Origin: Ureaplasma sp.
GTDB lineage: Bacteria; Bacillota_I; Bacilli_A; Mycoplasmatales; Mycoplasmoidaceae
Direction of reading: 5' to 3'
Length of the DNA: 6,351 nt
NCBI GenBank assembly: GCA_020024695.1
Contig: JAHHTK010000021.1
Coordinates: forward strand, 1 to 6,351
Part shown: piece by piece, positions 4,845 to 6,351 of the stretch
How positions within the stretch are numbered: position 1 is the stretch's first letter
Layout: each line of letters begins with the position of its first letter
Program-made: the position numbers and the translations under genes
Notes under the pieces: model-generated
Told to the model about the DNA's origin: nothing
Seen by the model: the letters and a program-made list of their open reading frames with translations, nothing else
The model's database searches: none

Positions 4845-6351
4845 ATGAAAAAGAAAGTTCTTAATGGATTATTAATCGGGGGAATTAGTTTACTAACTCT
4901 TTCTTCCGTTGCAGCTGTGACGTTAACGTCATGTGCTGACAATAATGAAACTCCTGCAGATACACCTGCAGATGGTCAATCATCTCCTGAAACATCAACT
5001 CCAGAAACTGATTCTGGTGCTAAACCTGAAGTTCAACCTGGTCCTAGTGCAACACCAGCTGAAAATGCTACAATCGATCTTTACAATGAATATAACGATG
5101 CAGTAACAAACGCTGCTGGTAATGCTGCTGGTTTCATTACTAGTAAAAAAGCAGCTGATGTTATCAATGTAATGGATAAATACATCAAACAAGCTAATGA
5201 TTTAAAAACACAAATTGAAAAATCAGGTAGTGTTGATGAAAAGATTTGAATTAACTCAGTTCTTTTCCAAATGGAAATTGAAAAAGCTTCAGTTACAACA
5301 AAATCTTACTTATTAGGTGCTTCAATTGGTGGTAACATCTTAACAGCATATTCAAGCAGAATTACAAGATATGCAAACAATGTTAAGAGAAATGTAAGCC
5401 CAGCAAGTTGAAAAGCTAGATTAAAAACCTTCACAGATATCTTAAATATTACAAAGACAAACTTTACACAAGGTATTGATGAAGGTACAACAATGTCTGG
5501 TATTATGCTTAAATTATTCGTTAGTGATAGTTTAAAGACATTCTACGGACCACAATTAGAAACTTATTTAGCAAAGGGAACAACTACTAAACACATTACA
5601 TCAAGTAATTTAATAACTGAATTAGGTGGTTCAACCTTCTTCCAAAGTTTCTTTAGCAGTAGACCTGAATCTATTCTTAGTGGACAAACCAAAACTGAAT
5701 TATTAGAATTAGCAAAAAGTGCTGATGCTTTAATTGATACTTGAATGGGATTCTTAGTAAACGAATTCTGACAAGGTGTTCACTATGGTTGAAATGATGG
5801 AGCAACACCAGATACATTTGAATTATCAATTGTTGCAAAAAACTCAACTGGTGAAGCAACCAACACTTATGAAGTTGATGGTAGTCAAGAAAATACCATT
5901 AAAGGTTTAGGTTTAACTAAGAAAGACCTTGAAACTAAGGATATTGGTATTGGTTTCGCTCCAGGTACAGATAAAATTAAAGAACCTGGTTTAAACATTT
6001 ATAAAAACTACTTATTATACAAGAATACAACATTATATAAAGATGCTGCTACAGTCAACTCATTAGGTATTTCTAACGTTGACCAAATCAAGACAAACAT
6101 GAAAGGTGTCGCAAGTTTCTTAGCACCTAAATTAGCAGGCAAGGATGCAACTACTTGAACTCCTAAGGGTTATACCTATGATGCTGATATTTTTGATAAT
6201 AAACCATCAGAAGCATTCACCACTACAAATGGATTAGCTACAAAAGGTAGTGATGGTACATGAACTGTTTCAGATGCTCAATTAACAGACTTCTTTAAAT
6301 GATTAAACGCTGATCAATGATTCTTTGGTCGTGACGTTGCTCCTAACCAAG
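4845..6351 (+). CDS. DUF885-family lipoprotein, second paralogue (3' end beyond window)
   Basis: The frame is open to the right edge (502 codons; nine in-frame TGA as Trp, no TGG). The signal peptide MKKKVLNGLLIGGISLLTLS and lipobox LTSC (Cys30) are nearly identical to the first paralogue. It is co-linear with that protein: ATIDLYNEYN, GNAAGFIT, SGSVDEKIWI, SYLLGASIGG, SGIMLKLF, IKGLGLTKKDLETKDIGIGF, NYLLYKNTTLYKD and FFKWLNADQWFFGRDVAPNQ all have counterparts. The linker after Cys30 is longer (31-74 against 31-56) and rich in Pro, Thr, Ser, Glu and Asp, as in surface-exposed tethers. The residues aligned with HESLPGH and EGW lie beyond the window, so catalytic competence cannot be judged here. 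The gene has its own promoter and is separated from the first copy by a terminator. It is a tandem duplicate with a probable surface peptidase role, inferred from its paralogue. Confidence 0.92.
6309..6351 (+). repeat. 43-bp perfect duplicate of positions 2812-2854
   Basis: The last 43 bases of the window are identical to 2812-2854 in the first lipoprotein gene and encode the same ADQWFFGRDVAPNQ segment. The match reaches the window edge and may continue. Just upstream only two synonymous third-position differences occur within 17 bases. Elsewhere the paralogues differ in both protein and silent positions. Confidence 0.9.

Noticed and set aside
4995..5192. Minus-strand open frame of 65 codons
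   Set aside because: It is antisense to the second lipoprotein gene, has no ribosome site, and is a shadow of that gene's codon pattern.
5677..5859. Minus-strand open frame of 60 codons
   Set aside because: It is antisense to the second lipoprotein gene, and the Leu/His-rich composition is typical of a shadow frame.
1..6351. CRISPR array, insertion sequence or phage module
   Set aside because: There are no regularly spaced repeats, no transposase or integrase motifs, and no terminal inverted repeats with target duplications.

Overview
The window comes from a mollicute (Mycoplasma/Spiroplasma-type bacterium) that reads TGA as tryptophan. The DNA is AT-rich. Three genes (positions 381-902 minus, 1360-4395 plus, 4845 to the right edge plus) are open only under genetic code 4. 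I counted 27 in-frame TGA codons in them and no in-frame TGG. No species can be named from the sequence alone.

Left block, minus strand (1-902): a small LemA-like membrane-anchored protein, then a tRNA-Arg with anticodon UCG and an encoded CCA end, then the 5' part of an unrecognised gene that runs off the left edge. All three point the same way and are closely spaced. A 457-bp AT-rich divergent intergenic region (903-1359) separates them from the plus-strand genes. It holds a repeated TATA-palindrome element and a 13-bp perfect hairpin.

Right block, plus strand (1360-6351): two tandem paralogous lipoprotein genes. The first is complete (1011 residues). It has a signal peptide with a lipobox cysteine at residue 30 and the hallmarks of the DUF885 putative metallopeptidase family: HESLPGH at 709-715, an EGW motif at 741-743 and RAMRLVLD at 851-858. 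The second is cut by the right edge after 502 codons, before the region where the catalytic motifs would lie. The genes are separated by a 449-bp spacer that begins with a strong intrinsic terminator. The two promoter/leader regions are clearly homologous: TTGAYA, 17 bp, TTTAAA, then AGAAAGG. The duplication therefore included the regulatory region, and each copy probably makes its own transcript.

Unusual points: a G-rich tract with a canonical G-quadruplex pattern lies in the spacer between the paralogues. The last 43 bases of the window are identical to the matching part of the first paralogue, although much of the rest has diverged, which suggests gene conversion. Both lipoprotein genes have their best Shine-Dalgarno sequence unusually far (22 and 17 nt) from the start codon. 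The likely joint role of the lipoproteins is surface peptide hydrolysis for nutrition and/or host interaction. This is inferred from the family and has not been shown.
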